Numbered from the stretch's first letter, positions 1 to 7,144 are shown. The stretch: DNA of 7,871 bases from an uncultured Acinetobacter sp. (GCA_900771065.1 CAAGMP010000088.1:1-7871); one strand, 5' to 3'. Translations and numbers: made by a program. The notes: generated from the sequence alone by a model not told the origin.

Positions 1-290
1 CTCATACTATCACCCATACCTATTGAAAAAGTAATTTCATTTCCAATAAGCTTGGTAATTTCATTAAATAGGGAGGTTGGGTTTATAGAAAGATTATCAA
101 TAAAACCTGCAACACCATCCGCTGCACAAAACATAATTGAAAATCCTTGTTTTGATAAGTAATTAGCTATTAAATGAGTTTTTTCATAAACCAAGTGATT
201 GATTTTATTTAAGCTTTCCATATCATTATTTAGGTATGCAGCAGTGATTTTTTGACCTATATCATCGCCATCAATTGTTATATAAAACAT
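1..290 (-). CDS. mCpol-family minimal CRISPR polymerase (Panoptes OptS-like), 5' part, runs off left edge
   Basis: Translating the minus strand from the ATG at 288-290 gives 96 uninterrupted codons, then leaves the window. The protein opens with a hydrophobic strand and an acidic metal-binding motif, TIDGDDIG (residues 5-12, with D7, D9 and D10). A long helical stretch follows (about 21-47). A strand-turn-strand reads SIMFCAADGVAGF (51-63), with AADG where Cas10 palm domains carry GGDD. The next strand is ITFSIGMGDSM (86-96). This order matches the small palm-domain mCpol proteins as I remember them. In the two-gene Panoptes system, such an enzyme (OptS) makes a cyclic dinucleotide, reported as 2',3'-c-di-AMP, that holds a membrane effector (OptE) inactive. 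The effector is normally encoded downstream, which here lies off the left edge. The gene follows sppA on the same strand but beyond its terminator. No good Shine-Dalgarno is visible. G+C is low: 85 of the first 300 bases. Family assignment is from memory and without a search; a GGDEF-like or other palm-domain protein is the alternative. Confidence 0.72.
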   Translation of the reverse strand, partial: MFYITIDGDDIGQKITAAYLNNDMESLNKINHLVYEKTHLIANYLSKQGFSIMFCAADGVAGFIDNLSINPTSLFNEITKLIGNEITFSIGMGDSM

Positions 291-309
291 AATATATTTA
301 ATTTAAAAA

Positions 310-337
310 CTCATAAAATTAGTGTTAAGGATATCAA
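310..337 (-). promoter_or_regulatory. Possible promoter of the mCpol gene
   Basis: On the minus strand TTGATA (332-337) is followed after 16 bases by TATGAG (310-315), matching the sigma-70 boxes at 5 of 6 and 4 of 6 positions. It lies between the sppA terminator and the mCpol ATG at 290, where the gene would need a promoter of its own. The sequence is AT-rich, so chance matches are likely. Confidence 0.3.
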
Positions 338-395
338 ATTTTCTAGTTTTATTAAATATGAATGCATTCTTTCATCTAAAGTGATAAAAACACTA

Positions 396-427
396 AAACA
401 AAAGGTCACTAAATAGCGACCTTTTTA
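396..427 (-). terminator. Intrinsic terminator of sppA
   Basis: A stem pairs 400-407 (AAAAGGTC) with 418-425 (GACCTTTT). Two further pairs lie inside (C409-G416, T410-A415) beyond an A408/C417 mismatch. On the minus strand the hairpin ends in a T-rich tract just after the sppA stop codon (433-435). The plus strand is also T-rich on the far side, so it could stop transcription from either direction. The stem is nearly the same as that of the dgkA/groL terminator at 7575-7601. Confidence 0.85.
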
Positions 428-432
428 ATCTT

Positions 433-1446
433 TTATTTTAATTCAGGATTTTGCTCTGCTTGCACTTGTTTTGATAACGAAGTTGCAAACCCTTCACCAA
501 TATTTGCCCCCAAACGACCTAATAAGGATTCAAATGGGCTATATTCAATGGTGTAGTTGACAGCTTGATCAACTTTTAACTCGCGTTTTAAAGTCTGTAA
601 ACTCCCCAAACGGTCAGCAACACCCAATTTAACCGCTTGATCACCTGTCCAAAACAAACCAGAGAAAATAGCAGGATCATTCGATTTTAATTTATCCCCA
701 CGACCCGCTTTGACCGCTTCAATAAAATGTAAATGGACATTATCTAAAACACCTTGCACGTGTGCACGTTGTTCAGGCTTAACAGGTTGCGTCATAGATA
801 AAATATCTTTATTTGAACCTGCAATTAAAGTACGGTCTTCCACACCCAATTTTTGCATTAAACCTGTTACGCCATAATTTGGCATAATGACGCCAATTGA
901 GCCGACCAAACTTGATGGATTCACAATAATTTCATCTGCGGCAGATGCAATATAATATGCACCCGATGCACCTGTATCACCAATAACAGCATAAACTTTT
1001 TTATTGCTATTTTGTTTTTTCAAATATTGAATTTCTTGCCAAATTTCATCGGACTGAACAGGTGATCCTCCCGGTGAATTGATATTTAAAACAATCGCTT
1101 TACTATTACTATTGGCAAATGCTTTTCTTAACGAACGAATAGTATTTTCACTATTTACACTTTGTTTATCAGCCGCAATCGTACCCACAATATCAATGAC
1201 TGCTAAATGCTCACCTGATGTGACTGCTGTTTCACTGCTTGTCGTACTACAACCTTTTCCTAAAATAGCTAAAATAAAGATCAAATAACCAAAAGTAAGC
1301 AATTTAAAAAAAATGTTCCAACGACGTGCCCGACGTTGTTCCTCAACTGAAACGAGCAACGCTTTTTCTAGCAATTTCCACTCTTTACCTGTCAGTTGTG
1401 GTTGCTCGGGTGCTTTGGATTCAGGTTTTGGTGGCCAATCAGACAT
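433..1446 (-). CDS. sppA: Signal peptide peptidase SppA, S49 family, 337 aa
   Basis: Inner-membrane serine protease that degrades signal peptides left after protein export. The 337-residue protein is the short, single-domain form, like Bacillus SppA, rather than the double-length E. coli protein. Residues 1-44 are polar and presumably cytoplasmic. One membrane segment follows (about 45-63), then the periplasmic S49 domain. The SPGG motif is at 124-127. The nucleophile is probably Ser161 in TGASGAYYIA, and the general base Lys213 in SNKDILS. The 52-residue spacing equals that of the Ser/Lys dyad in B. subtilis SppA as I recall it. VGSIGVI (181-187) is also typical of the family. The start at 1446 gives the proline-rich MSDWPPKP N-terminus; only a weak ribosome site precedes it. 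The gene is divergent from the acyltransferase gene across 131 bases and ends at a strong terminator. A lipoprotein reading of Cys66 is unlikely because no lipobox precedes it. Confidence 0.93.
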   Translation of the reverse strand: MSDWPPKPESKAPEQPQLTGKEWKLLEKALLVSVEEQRRARRWNIFFKLLTFGYLIFILAILGKGCSTTSSETAVTSGEHLAVIDIVGTIAADKQSVNSENTIRSLRKAFANSNSKAIVLNINSPGGSPVQSDEIWQEIQYLKKQNSNKKVYAVIGDTGASGAYYIASAADEIIVNPSSLVGSIGVIMPNYGVTGLMQKLGVEDRTLIAGSNKDILSMTQPVKPEQRAHVQGVLDNVHLHFIEAVKAGRGDKLKSNDPAIFSGLFWTGDQAVKLGVADRLGSLQTLKRELKVDQAVNYTIEYSPFESLLGRLGANIGEGFATSLSKQVQAEQNPELK

Positions 1447-1482
1447 AATGAAAATACCAAATATTAAAATAATATAGACTTA

Positions 1483-1536
1483 ATTATATACATTACACGA
1501 AGTTAACAGTTTATCTTAAATTATTTTAATTATAAT
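1483..1536. promoter_or_regulatory. Divergent -10 boxes in the sppA / acyltransferase intergenic region
   Basis: The 131-base gap between the divergent starts contains a perfect TATAAT on the minus strand (1483-1488, toward sppA). Another perfect TATAAT lies on the plus strand (1531-1536, toward the acyltransferase gene). Neither has a convincing -35 box at 16-18 bases. The nearest candidate on the plus strand, TTAACA (1503-1508), is 22 bases away. The region is very AT-rich, so the boxes are suggestive only. Confidence 0.4.
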
Positions 1537-1577
1537 TAGGACTTTATTATGTCAATTTTTATTGTTATTTAACGATT

Positions 1578-2510
1578 ATGTCCAATAAGCACGCTGAGTT
1601 TTTAACCACAAACTTACTGACTTTTTTTAGTAAACTCCCTTTATGGCTTGCACGTTGGATTGCACAAATTTTAGCGTGGCTCATTAATACTTTTGGATTA
1701 ACCCAAACAGCCAAAGTCATTCAGTTAAATTTACAAATTGCTTTACCCGAATTAAATGCAGCACAAAGAAACTTGCTTACAAAAAAAGCAATTCATAATG
1801 AATTAACGTCCTATTTAGAGTTTTTTCATATTTGGGGAGCAAGTACACAGCAAAATATTGAAAAAATTCATCGTATTCACAACCAGCATTTATTCCATGA
1901 AGCGTTGGCAGCGAAACAAGGTTTGGTTTTAGTTGTACCTCATTTTGGAACTTGGGAAATTATGAATGCTTGGGTAGCACAATTTTCAGACATGACAATT
2001 ATGTATAAACCCATTAAAAATAAAGCAACCGATCAATTTGTTCGTCATGCGCGGGCGCGTGAACAATCTGATTTAGTTCCAACCAATGAAACGGGGGTAC
2101 GACAAATTTTTAAAGCATTAAAACAAGGTAAAACGACGGTTATTTTACCTGATCACAGTCCAAATTTTGAGGCTGAAATGATTTCTTATTTTAATATTCC
2201 ATTATTTTCTAGCAACTTAAGCGCTAAATTAATTCAAAAAACCAAAGCAAAAGCGTTATTTTTGTATGCAGTACGAAATTCAAATTTAGGTTTTGATATG
2301 TTTATTGAACCAATTGACGAAAAAATTTATAGCGCAACAGCAAATCAAGGTACAGAAATTATTTTTCAACAATTGGAAGATTTAATTCGAAAATCACCTG
2401 AAAATTATCATTGGAGTTACAAACGTTTTAGCGCACATCCTAATTTACATAAAATTTATGATATGCATGCAGAAGAAGCCTTAGCAAAAATTAATCAATT
2501 AAGATCTTAA
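1578..2510 (+). CDS. lpxM: Lipid A late acyltransferase of the LpxL/LpxM (HtrB/MsbB) family, 310 aa
   Basis: This inner-membrane enzyme would transfer a secondary acyl chain from acyl-ACP onto lipid A or its precursor. Its 310 residues suit the LpxL/LpxM family (roughly 300-325). A hydrophobic N-terminal anchor lies at about 12-40. The catalytic HX4(D/E) motif is H122-FGTW-E127, in the usual family context VVPHFGTWEI. Conserved basic residues follow at R156, R159 and R161, and a second family motif reads LPDHSPN (190-196, D192). The start at 1578 lacks a clear Shine-Dalgarno, and a seven-codon ORF (1549-1572) precedes it. The gene is convergent with comEC, and their stop codons overlap. I use the symbol lpxM because, from memory, the A. 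baumannii lpxM gene lies beside comEC. LpxL, or a lyso-ornithine or lysophospholipid acyltransferase of the same fold, remains possible; the family is far more certain than the exact position acylated. Confidence 0.85.
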   Translation: MSNKHAEFLTTNLLTFFSKLPLWLARWIAQILAWLINTFGLTQTAKVIQLNLQIALPELNAAQRNLLTKKAIHNELTSYLEFFHIWGASTQQNIEKIHRIHNQHLFHEALAAKQGLVLVVPHFGTWEIMNAWVAQFSDMTIMYKPIKNKATDQFVRHARAREQSDLVPTNETGVRQIFKALKQGKTTVILPDHSPNFEAEMISYFNIPLFSSNLSAKLIQKTKAKALFLYAVRNSNLGFDMFIEPIDEKIYSATANQGTEIIFQQLEDLIRKSPENYHWSYKRFSAHPNLHKIYDMHAEEALAKINQLRS

Positions 2511-4894
2511 TCATCTCGTTTGAGCCACAATTTTTGGTGACGATATGAGAAAATCTGCCCAGATTTTATTTGAATTGTACCGTAATTTACTGTATTCATT
2601 GATGTTAGATTGAGTGCTTTTAATCTTGCCAAAGTGACGGGGTGAGGGTGATTGTAACGGTTATCAAAACCCGATGAAACAATCACTAATTTAGGTTTAA
2701 TTCGCGCAAGAAAATCATATGCAGAACTATGCCGACTGCCATGATGTCCTAACACCAAAACATCAACAGCTAAATTGGGATAATGTTGTAAAATTTTAAA
2801 CTCTGTCAGCCAACCTACATCAGCCATAATTAAGAAATTTTGATAAGGCTTGGCTTGTGGAGCTTGCACATAAACCACACATGAGCTTTCATTTTTATTT
2901 TCTTTTTCATTCAATCTCGTTGTTGTAAAGGGTGATAAAATACTGACTTTAACACCCTCACCTAAATACCATGATTGTCCTGCATTACAAAATTGAGCTG
3001 AAGATAAATTTTCATTACTAATAAGCTGCTGAACTAGTAGTCGATCTTTAATTTTAAAATAAGCTCCACTATGATCTTGATCTAAATGTGTTAGTACCAA
3101 ATAATCTAATTTTTCAACCGAATTAGTTGATAAATAAGGTAAAATTATTTTTTCACCAATACTAAATTGTTGCTCATTGATACTTCCACCTGTGTCAATC
3201 ATCATATTATGCTGTTGATTTCGGATTAAAATGGCTTGCCCTTGTCCGACATCAAGTACAGAAAACTCAAAATCTTGATCTGATGAATTTGTAAATATAA
3301 TGGGTAAAAAACAAATCATTGACCAAGGTCGAGCAAGAATATTTTTAGGTAAAAATAAAATAATAATTCCGATAATTAAACTCAAAATGAGCCAAAAATT
3401 TAAATAAATTGGATAAAGTTGAGGATTCAACCAGTTATCCAAAATATTCAATATGCCAATCAAAATAGAAATAAGGACATCATTGACAGAAAAAAGGAAG
3501 GCAGCAAGTGGCTCAAAAAATAGATAACTAAATCCAGCCATAATATCTAGTGGGACAACCACAAGACCAAGCCAAGGAATTGCAATTAAATTGGTAATTG
3601 GCGTAATCCAAGAAACTTGTTGAAAAAAGATGATCATTAAAGGGAAAAGTGCAATAAAAATTTTCCATTGTGACTCAATTAAAGCATGTATATAAATTTT
3701 GATTTTGCTCGCTAAAGTAACGGCGTTTGAATCTGTAATTTGTATGGTTTGATAAACCCGAAGTAAAATAAAACAAGCACCATAAGACAGCCAAAATGCA
3801 GCCGATAAAACACTAAAAGGATCAAAGCAAAGTAAAATGCTAGCACTTAAAAGCAATAATAATAAAGGTCTCAATTTTTGTTGAAAAATCATGAAAAAAG
3901 CAGTGACACCAGCTAAAATTAAGGTACGAATTGCAGGAATTTCAAAACCAACGTAAGCACAATAAATCAATACACAAAATAAAAAAGGTAAACTCAATAA
4001 ATATGGCTTAGGAATGATTAAATAAATTTGTGGATAAAAACGACAAATGATTTGATGAATAATCCAACAAATTAGGATGGCAAAAATCAGTACATGTGGA
4101 CCTGAAATAGCAAGTAAGTGACTAACACCAAAGCGCTGAAATTGTTGTTCTAACTCATTACTCAATAAACTTTCATCACCTGTGAGTAAGCCCAATATTA
4201 AGCCTTTATTTTCTAAATTACGTATCAAAATAAACTGTCGAATTTCTAAACGTTCCTTTTCAATCCATAATTCAATTTGACTAAAAAACTGCTTATTTTC
4301 TTGAACAGCTGAAGAAAAACCTAAATTAATCATTTGATTATCTGTTAACAATTCAACATGATCAACACGAAAATTGGTCATAATATTTTGTTGTAAATAC
4401 CATTTTTCAACATCAAAAGCACCTTCAGTTGCATAACTATGTGCAGGGCGAATTTTGCCCATCACACGATAATAACGACCAAGCTCTAAATTGATATGAT
4501 GCTCTTTTTTAATTTGTGCTAGCCAAGTTACAGGCTGCGAATGCCGATTTAATACTTCTATTTTTTGTTGAATATGATCGTTTTTTAATTGACTGATTTT
4601 TCTGACATAAACAACCACTTCGGTTTGTTGTGGTTTTAATTCCCGCTCAATTAGACGTTGCGTTAATGCTGTTGTGGCAAAATTAAACCCAACATAAGCC
4701 ATTAAAATAAAACTAATGCTAAAAATAGCAGCTTGTACTAAAAAAATTCGTATTTTCCGATAAATGAAAAATAATGTGACAAGTAAAATAAATAAACCAA
4801 TAACAACTAAACCTGAAATATGTGGAATATTGAGATTAGTTTGTCCCATTAAGGCGATTCCAAAAATCCACCCTACACAAATTGCATAAATCAT
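2507..4894 (-). CDS. comEC: ComEC/Rec2 DNA-uptake channel protein, 795 aa
   Basis: Inner-membrane channel that passes single-stranded DNA into the cytoplasm during natural transformation. All expected parts are present in order. N-terminal membrane helices occupy about 1-70. A soluble OB-like domain spans about 90-185. The Competence-domain helices (about 225-520) include the signature HLLAISGPH (259-267). A C-terminal metallo-beta-lactamase-like domain runs from about 541 to 795. In that domain MIDTGG (565-570), THLDQDHSG (602-610; H603, D605, D607, H608), ADVG (691-694) and LGHHGS (715-720) are intact, followed by a YNHPHP loop (747-752). The metal-binding residues therefore look functional, and length is normal for the family. 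The start at 4894 is preceded by a weak purine stretch (AAAAAAGAA). The gene lies downstream of lolD on the same strand but beyond a hairpin, so it may depend on read-through or a promoter I could not define. Its stop overlaps the acyltransferase stop. Confidence 0.95.
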   Translation of the reverse strand: MIYAICVGWIFGIALMGQTNLNIPHISGLVVIGLFILLVTLFFIYRKIRIFLVQAAIFSISFILMAYVGFNFATTALTQRLIERELKPQQTEVVVYVRKISQLKNDHIQQKIEVLNRHSQPVTWLAQIKKEHHINLELGRYYRVMGKIRPAHSYATEGAFDVEKWYLQQNIMTNFRVDHVELLTDNQMINLGFSSAVQENKQFFSQIELWIEKERLEIRQFILIRNLENKGLILGLLTGDESLLSNELEQQFQRFGVSHLLAISGPHVLIFAILICWIIHQIICRFYPQIYLIIPKPYLLSLPFLFCVLIYCAYVGFEIPAIRTLILAGVTAFFMIFQQKLRPLLLLLLSASILLCFDPFSVLSAAFWLSYGACFILLRVYQTIQITDSNAVTLASKIKIYIHALIESQWKIFIALFPLMIIFFQQVSWITPITNLIAIPWLGLVVVPLDIMAGFSYLFFEPLAAFLFSVNDVLISILIGILNILDNWLNPQLYPIYLNFWLILSLIIGIIILFLPKNILARPWSMICFLPIIFTNSSDQDFEFSVLDVGQGQAILIRNQQHNMMIDTGGSINEQQFSIGEKIILPYLSTNSVEKLDYLVLTHLDQDHSGAYFKIKDRLLVQQLISNENLSSAQFCNAGQSWYLGEGVKVSILSPFTTTRLNEKENKNESSCVVYVQAPQAKPYQNFLIMADVGWLTEFKILQHYPNLAVDVLVLGHHGSRHSSAYDFLARIKPKLVIVSSGFDNRYNHPHPVTLARLKALNLTSMNTVNYGTIQIKSGQIFSYRHQKLWLKRDD

Positions 4895-4921
4895 TTTTAT
4901 TCTTTTTTAATTGTTAAAATA

Positions 4922-4943
4922 ATAAGCCCACCGTAGTGGGCTA
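4922..4943 (-). terminator. Hairpin terminator after lolD, before comEC
   Basis: The stem pairs 4925-4931 (AGCCCAC) with 4936-4942 (GTGGGCT) around the loop CGTA. On the minus strand it is followed by TTATTATTTT, so it could end the lolC-lolD transcript 7 bases past the lolD stop. The T tract is interrupted, so termination may be partial, leaving some read-through into comEC. Confidence 0.7.
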
Positions 4944-4949
4944 TTGTGC

Positions 4950-5633
4950 TTAATTTTTAATCCAAATTCCATCTTGCATATGTAAAATCCGATCTGCGGA
5001 TTGGGCAAGCACTTCATCATGCGTGACAATTAACATTGCCATATTAAATTCAGCACGCAATTCTTGCAGCAATTCAAAAATAGTGACAGCTGTTTTACGA
5101 TCTAAATTCCCTGTCGGTTCATCGGCTAGCATGACAGCAGGTTGCGTAACCAAAGCACGAGCTAAAGCTACACGTTGACGTTCACCACCCGATAATTCAC
5201 CCGGTTGATGGGTTAAGCGATGTGACAAGCCTACTCGCTCCAATAAATATTCAGCTTGGGTTTTCACTTGTTTAAAATTGGTAGATTGGCGCAACATTAG
5301 CGGCATAGCCACATTTTCAAGCGCAGTAAACTCAGGCAATAAATGATGAAATTGGTAGACAAAACCCAAATATTGATTTCTTAAATGACCCCGTTCAGTT
5401 TCACTTAAATTATCAAAACGTTGCCCATTTAAAAAAACCATGCCCTCAGTTGGGCGATCTAAACCACCTAAAACATGCAATAGCGTACTTTTTCCTGAAC
5501 CACTTGCCCCAACAATCGCCACAAATTCACCTTGCTGAACTTGTAAGTCGAGCTGTTTGATGACTTCAACTGTAGACTTTGCGTCGGTAAAATGTTTACT
5601 GATATTTTTTGCTTCAAGGACAATTTTATTCAT
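4950..5633 (-). CDS. lolD: LolD, ATPase of the lipoprotein-releasing ABC transporter, 227 aa
   Basis: Cytoplasmic ATPase that drives release of outer-membrane lipoproteins from the inner membrane to LolA. In 227-residue numbering the motifs are Walker A GASGSGKST (42-50), Q-loop Q94, signature LSGGERQ (147-153), Walker B ending in D171-E172 (MLADEPTG), and the switch histidine H205 (IVTHD). All are intact, and length is normal. I chose the ATG at 5631-5633 over an upstream in-frame ATG at 5669. It gives the family-like N-terminus MNKIVLEAKNISKHF, and a GAGG ribosome site (5643-5646) sits 9 bases ahead. The extra 12 residues from the earlier ATG would lie wholly within the lolC reading frame and look unlike LolD. 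The chosen start overlaps the end of lolC by 8 bases (5626-5633), which suggests translational coupling of permease and ATPase. A hairpin terminator follows. Confidence 0.95.
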   Translation of the reverse strand: MNKIVLEAKNISKHFTDAKSTVEVIKQLDLQVQQGEFVAIVGASGSGKSTLLHVLGGLDRPTEGMVFLNGQRFDNLSETERGHLRNQYLGFVYQFHHLLPEFTALENVAMPLMLRQSTNFKQVKTQAEYLLERVGLSHRLTHQPGELSGGERQRVALARALVTQPAVMLADEPTGNLDRKTAVTIFELLQELRAEFNMAMLIVTHDEVLAQSADRILHMQDGIWIKN

Positions 5634-6861
5634 AGCGTAATGCCTCGGCAGGTTGGACTTTCGCAGCACGCAAAGCAGGATAAATTGTCGCTAAAAAGCT
5701 CAAAATTAAAGATAAACTAATAATAATGATTACATCTGACCATTTTAAATATGACGGTAAATAGTGAATAAAATAAGCATCGAATAAATTGAGACCAAAA
5801 GCAGTATTTAACCAAGCCATTAAACCACTGATATTCGTTGCAAAAATAATACCTAAAATTGCACCTGCTAAAGTTCCAATAACACCAATTACCGTACCTT
5901 GCACCATAAAAATTTTAGTAATTGTACTTGGTGATGCCCCTAAAGTACGTAAAATGGCAATATCGGCTTTTTTGTCTGTAACAACCATAACCAAAGAAGA
6001 AACAATATTAAATGCCGCGACTAAAACAATTAAAAACAATAATAAACTAACCATTGCTTTTTCCATTTGAATGGCGCTAAATAAATTACCATGTGTATAC
6101 GTCCAATTTGTTGCATAAAAATTGGCTGGTAATTTACTTACAATTTCATTGGAAACTTGTGGTGCAAGAAAAATATCATCTAATTTCATACGAATACCTT
6201 GTGCACCATCGGGTAGTCTTAATAAAGTCGCTGCATCATTTAAGGCAATATAACCGACCATTGAGTCAACTTCTGCACCAATGCTAAAAATACCAACGAC
6301 TTTAAAACGCTTAAAACGCGGTACAACCCCCGCAGGTGATGGCGTAGCTTCAGGCAAAACCAAAGTCACATAATCATTGACACCAACCGCAAAGGCATCG
6401 GCTAATTGCTTACCTAAAACAATGCCAAATTCACCTTTTTTTAAGTTATTAATACTGCCATCCACCATATAATCGGTGATAATCGAAACATTTTTTTCAT
6501 AATTTGGATCAATGCCTGAAATGGCAATGCCCGAAACTTGCCCATGTGCTGTTAACATACCTTGTAATTGGGTAAATGGTGCTACACCAACAACATGCTT
6601 TTGTTTTGCAATATCTTGCGCAAGCTCAGGCCAATTTTCCAAAATTTGGGTTGACGAAACGGTTGCTTGAGGAACCATACCTAAAATACGGTTTTTCAAT
6701 TCTCGATCGAAGCCATTCATGACAGAAAGTACGGTGATCAGCACAGCAACACCTAAAGTCAGACCAATCATGGACACTAAAGCAATAAAAGAAATAAAGT
6801 GGTTACTACGTCGCGCGCGTGTATATCGCAATCCGATATACATCGAGATTGGTTTAAACAT
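5626..6861 (-). CDS. lolC: Lipoprotein-releasing permease LolC (possibly LolF-type, single permease), 411 aa
   Basis: Inner-membrane permease that extracts lipoproteins and hands them to periplasmic LolA, powered by LolD. The N-terminus MFKPISMYIGLRYTRARRSN aligns from the first residue with E. coli LolC, which supports the start at 6861. An in-frame stop lies only 15 bases upstream. TM1 is at about 23-48, with ITVLSVMNGFDRELKNRIL following. A large periplasmic domain separates it from TM2 (270-293), TM3 (about 315-345) and TM4 (about 374-395). DKKADIAILRTLGAS (296-310) is the cytoplasmic coupling region that contacts LolD. Residues 171-186 (EATPSPAGVVPRFKRF) resemble the proline-containing LolC Hook that binds LolA. 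The gene is the first of a two-gene unit and overlaps lolD by 8 bases. No second permease (LolE) lies next to it, so the complex may use two copies of this subunit, as described for LolF. LolE as the name cannot be excluded, but the Hook favours LolC/LolF. Confidence 0.92.
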   Translation of the reverse strand: MFKPISMYIGLRYTRARRSNHFISFIALVSMIGLTLGVAVLITVLSVMNGFDRELKNRILGMVPQATVSSTQILENWPELAQDIAKQKHVVGVAPFTQLQGMLTAHGQVSGIAISGIDPNYEKNVSIITDYMVDGSINNLKKGEFGIVLGKQLADAFAVGVNDYVTLVLPEATPSPAGVVPRFKRFKVVGIFSIGAEVDSMVGYIALNDAATLLRLPDGAQGIRMKLDDIFLAPQVSNEIVSKLPANFYATNWTYTHGNLFSAIQMEKAMVSLLLFLIVLVAAFNIVSSLVMVVTDKKADIAILRTLGASPSTITKIFMVQGTVIGVIGTLAGAILGIIFATNISGLMAWLNTAFGLNLFDAYFIHYLPSYLKWSDVIIIISLSLILSFLATIYPALRAAKVQPAEALRYE

Positions 6862-6987
6862 TCCATCTAATCCAATTTAATCAATAATAAGAAAGGCAAC
6901 ACCAAAACAATAGAAGATGTCTTGAGAGAGAAAAATCAGCCGATGAATAATAAAAATCAGAAAAATCATAACCTTAATCTACTTAAA

Positions 6988-7016
6988 TTTAAAGGCAAAT
7001 TTTTCTCCATTTTCAA
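6988..7016 (-). promoter_or_regulatory. Possible promoter of lolC-lolD
   Basis: On the minus strand TTGAAA (7011-7016) is separated by 17 bases from TTTAAA (6988-6993), 5 of 6 and 4 of 6 matches to the sigma-70 boxes. A start near 6981 would give lolC a leader of about 120 bases. The surroundings are very AT-rich, so this is tentative. Confidence 0.3.
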
Positions 7017-7089
7017 GCTATATTGTACAAATGTTGTTATTTAAAATAGCAATCATTGTATACCTTTTTAGAAAAATAAATCATTTTTT

Positions 7090-7105
7090 AAAGCAAGATT
7101 GCTTT
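7090..7105. repeat. Inverted repeat AAAGCAA-GA-TTGCTTT upstream of dgkA
   Basis: Two perfect 7-base arms (7090-7096 and 7099-7105) flank a 2-base centre. The repeat covers the region just upstream of the extended -10 box at 7106-7114, where a repressor or activator would bind. It could equally be chance in AT-rich sequence. Confidence 0.4.
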
Positions 7106-7114
7106 TGTTATAGT
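7106..7114 (+). promoter_or_regulatory. Extended -10 promoter of dgkA
   Basis: TGTTATAGT is an extended -10 element: TG, one base, then TATAGT, 5 of 6 to consensus. It is followed by about 30 bases before the dgkA ATG. No clear -35 box is needed for this promoter class, and none is seen. Transcription would begin near 7121. Confidence 0.5.
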
Positions 7115-7144
7115 GCAACATTGTTTTGTTATGGCTAAAATCAA

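Noticed and set aside
380..394. AGTG...CACT around 380-394 as a second hairpin
   Set aside because: Only four pairs with a seven-base loop; too weak to call.
1079..1288. Plus-strand 69-codon frame inside sppA
   Set aside because: It is antisense to the S49 domain and membrane segment of sppA, which are clearly coding; no family resemblance.
5634..5669. Upstream in-frame ATG giving LolD 12 extra residues
   Set aside because: The extension lies wholly inside lolC, does not resemble LolD, and the ATG at 5633 has a well-placed GAGG.
5789..6287. Two plus-strand frames (93 and 64 codons) opposite lolC
   Set aside because: They are antisense to a well-conserved LolC frame and have no recognisable motif or ribosome site.
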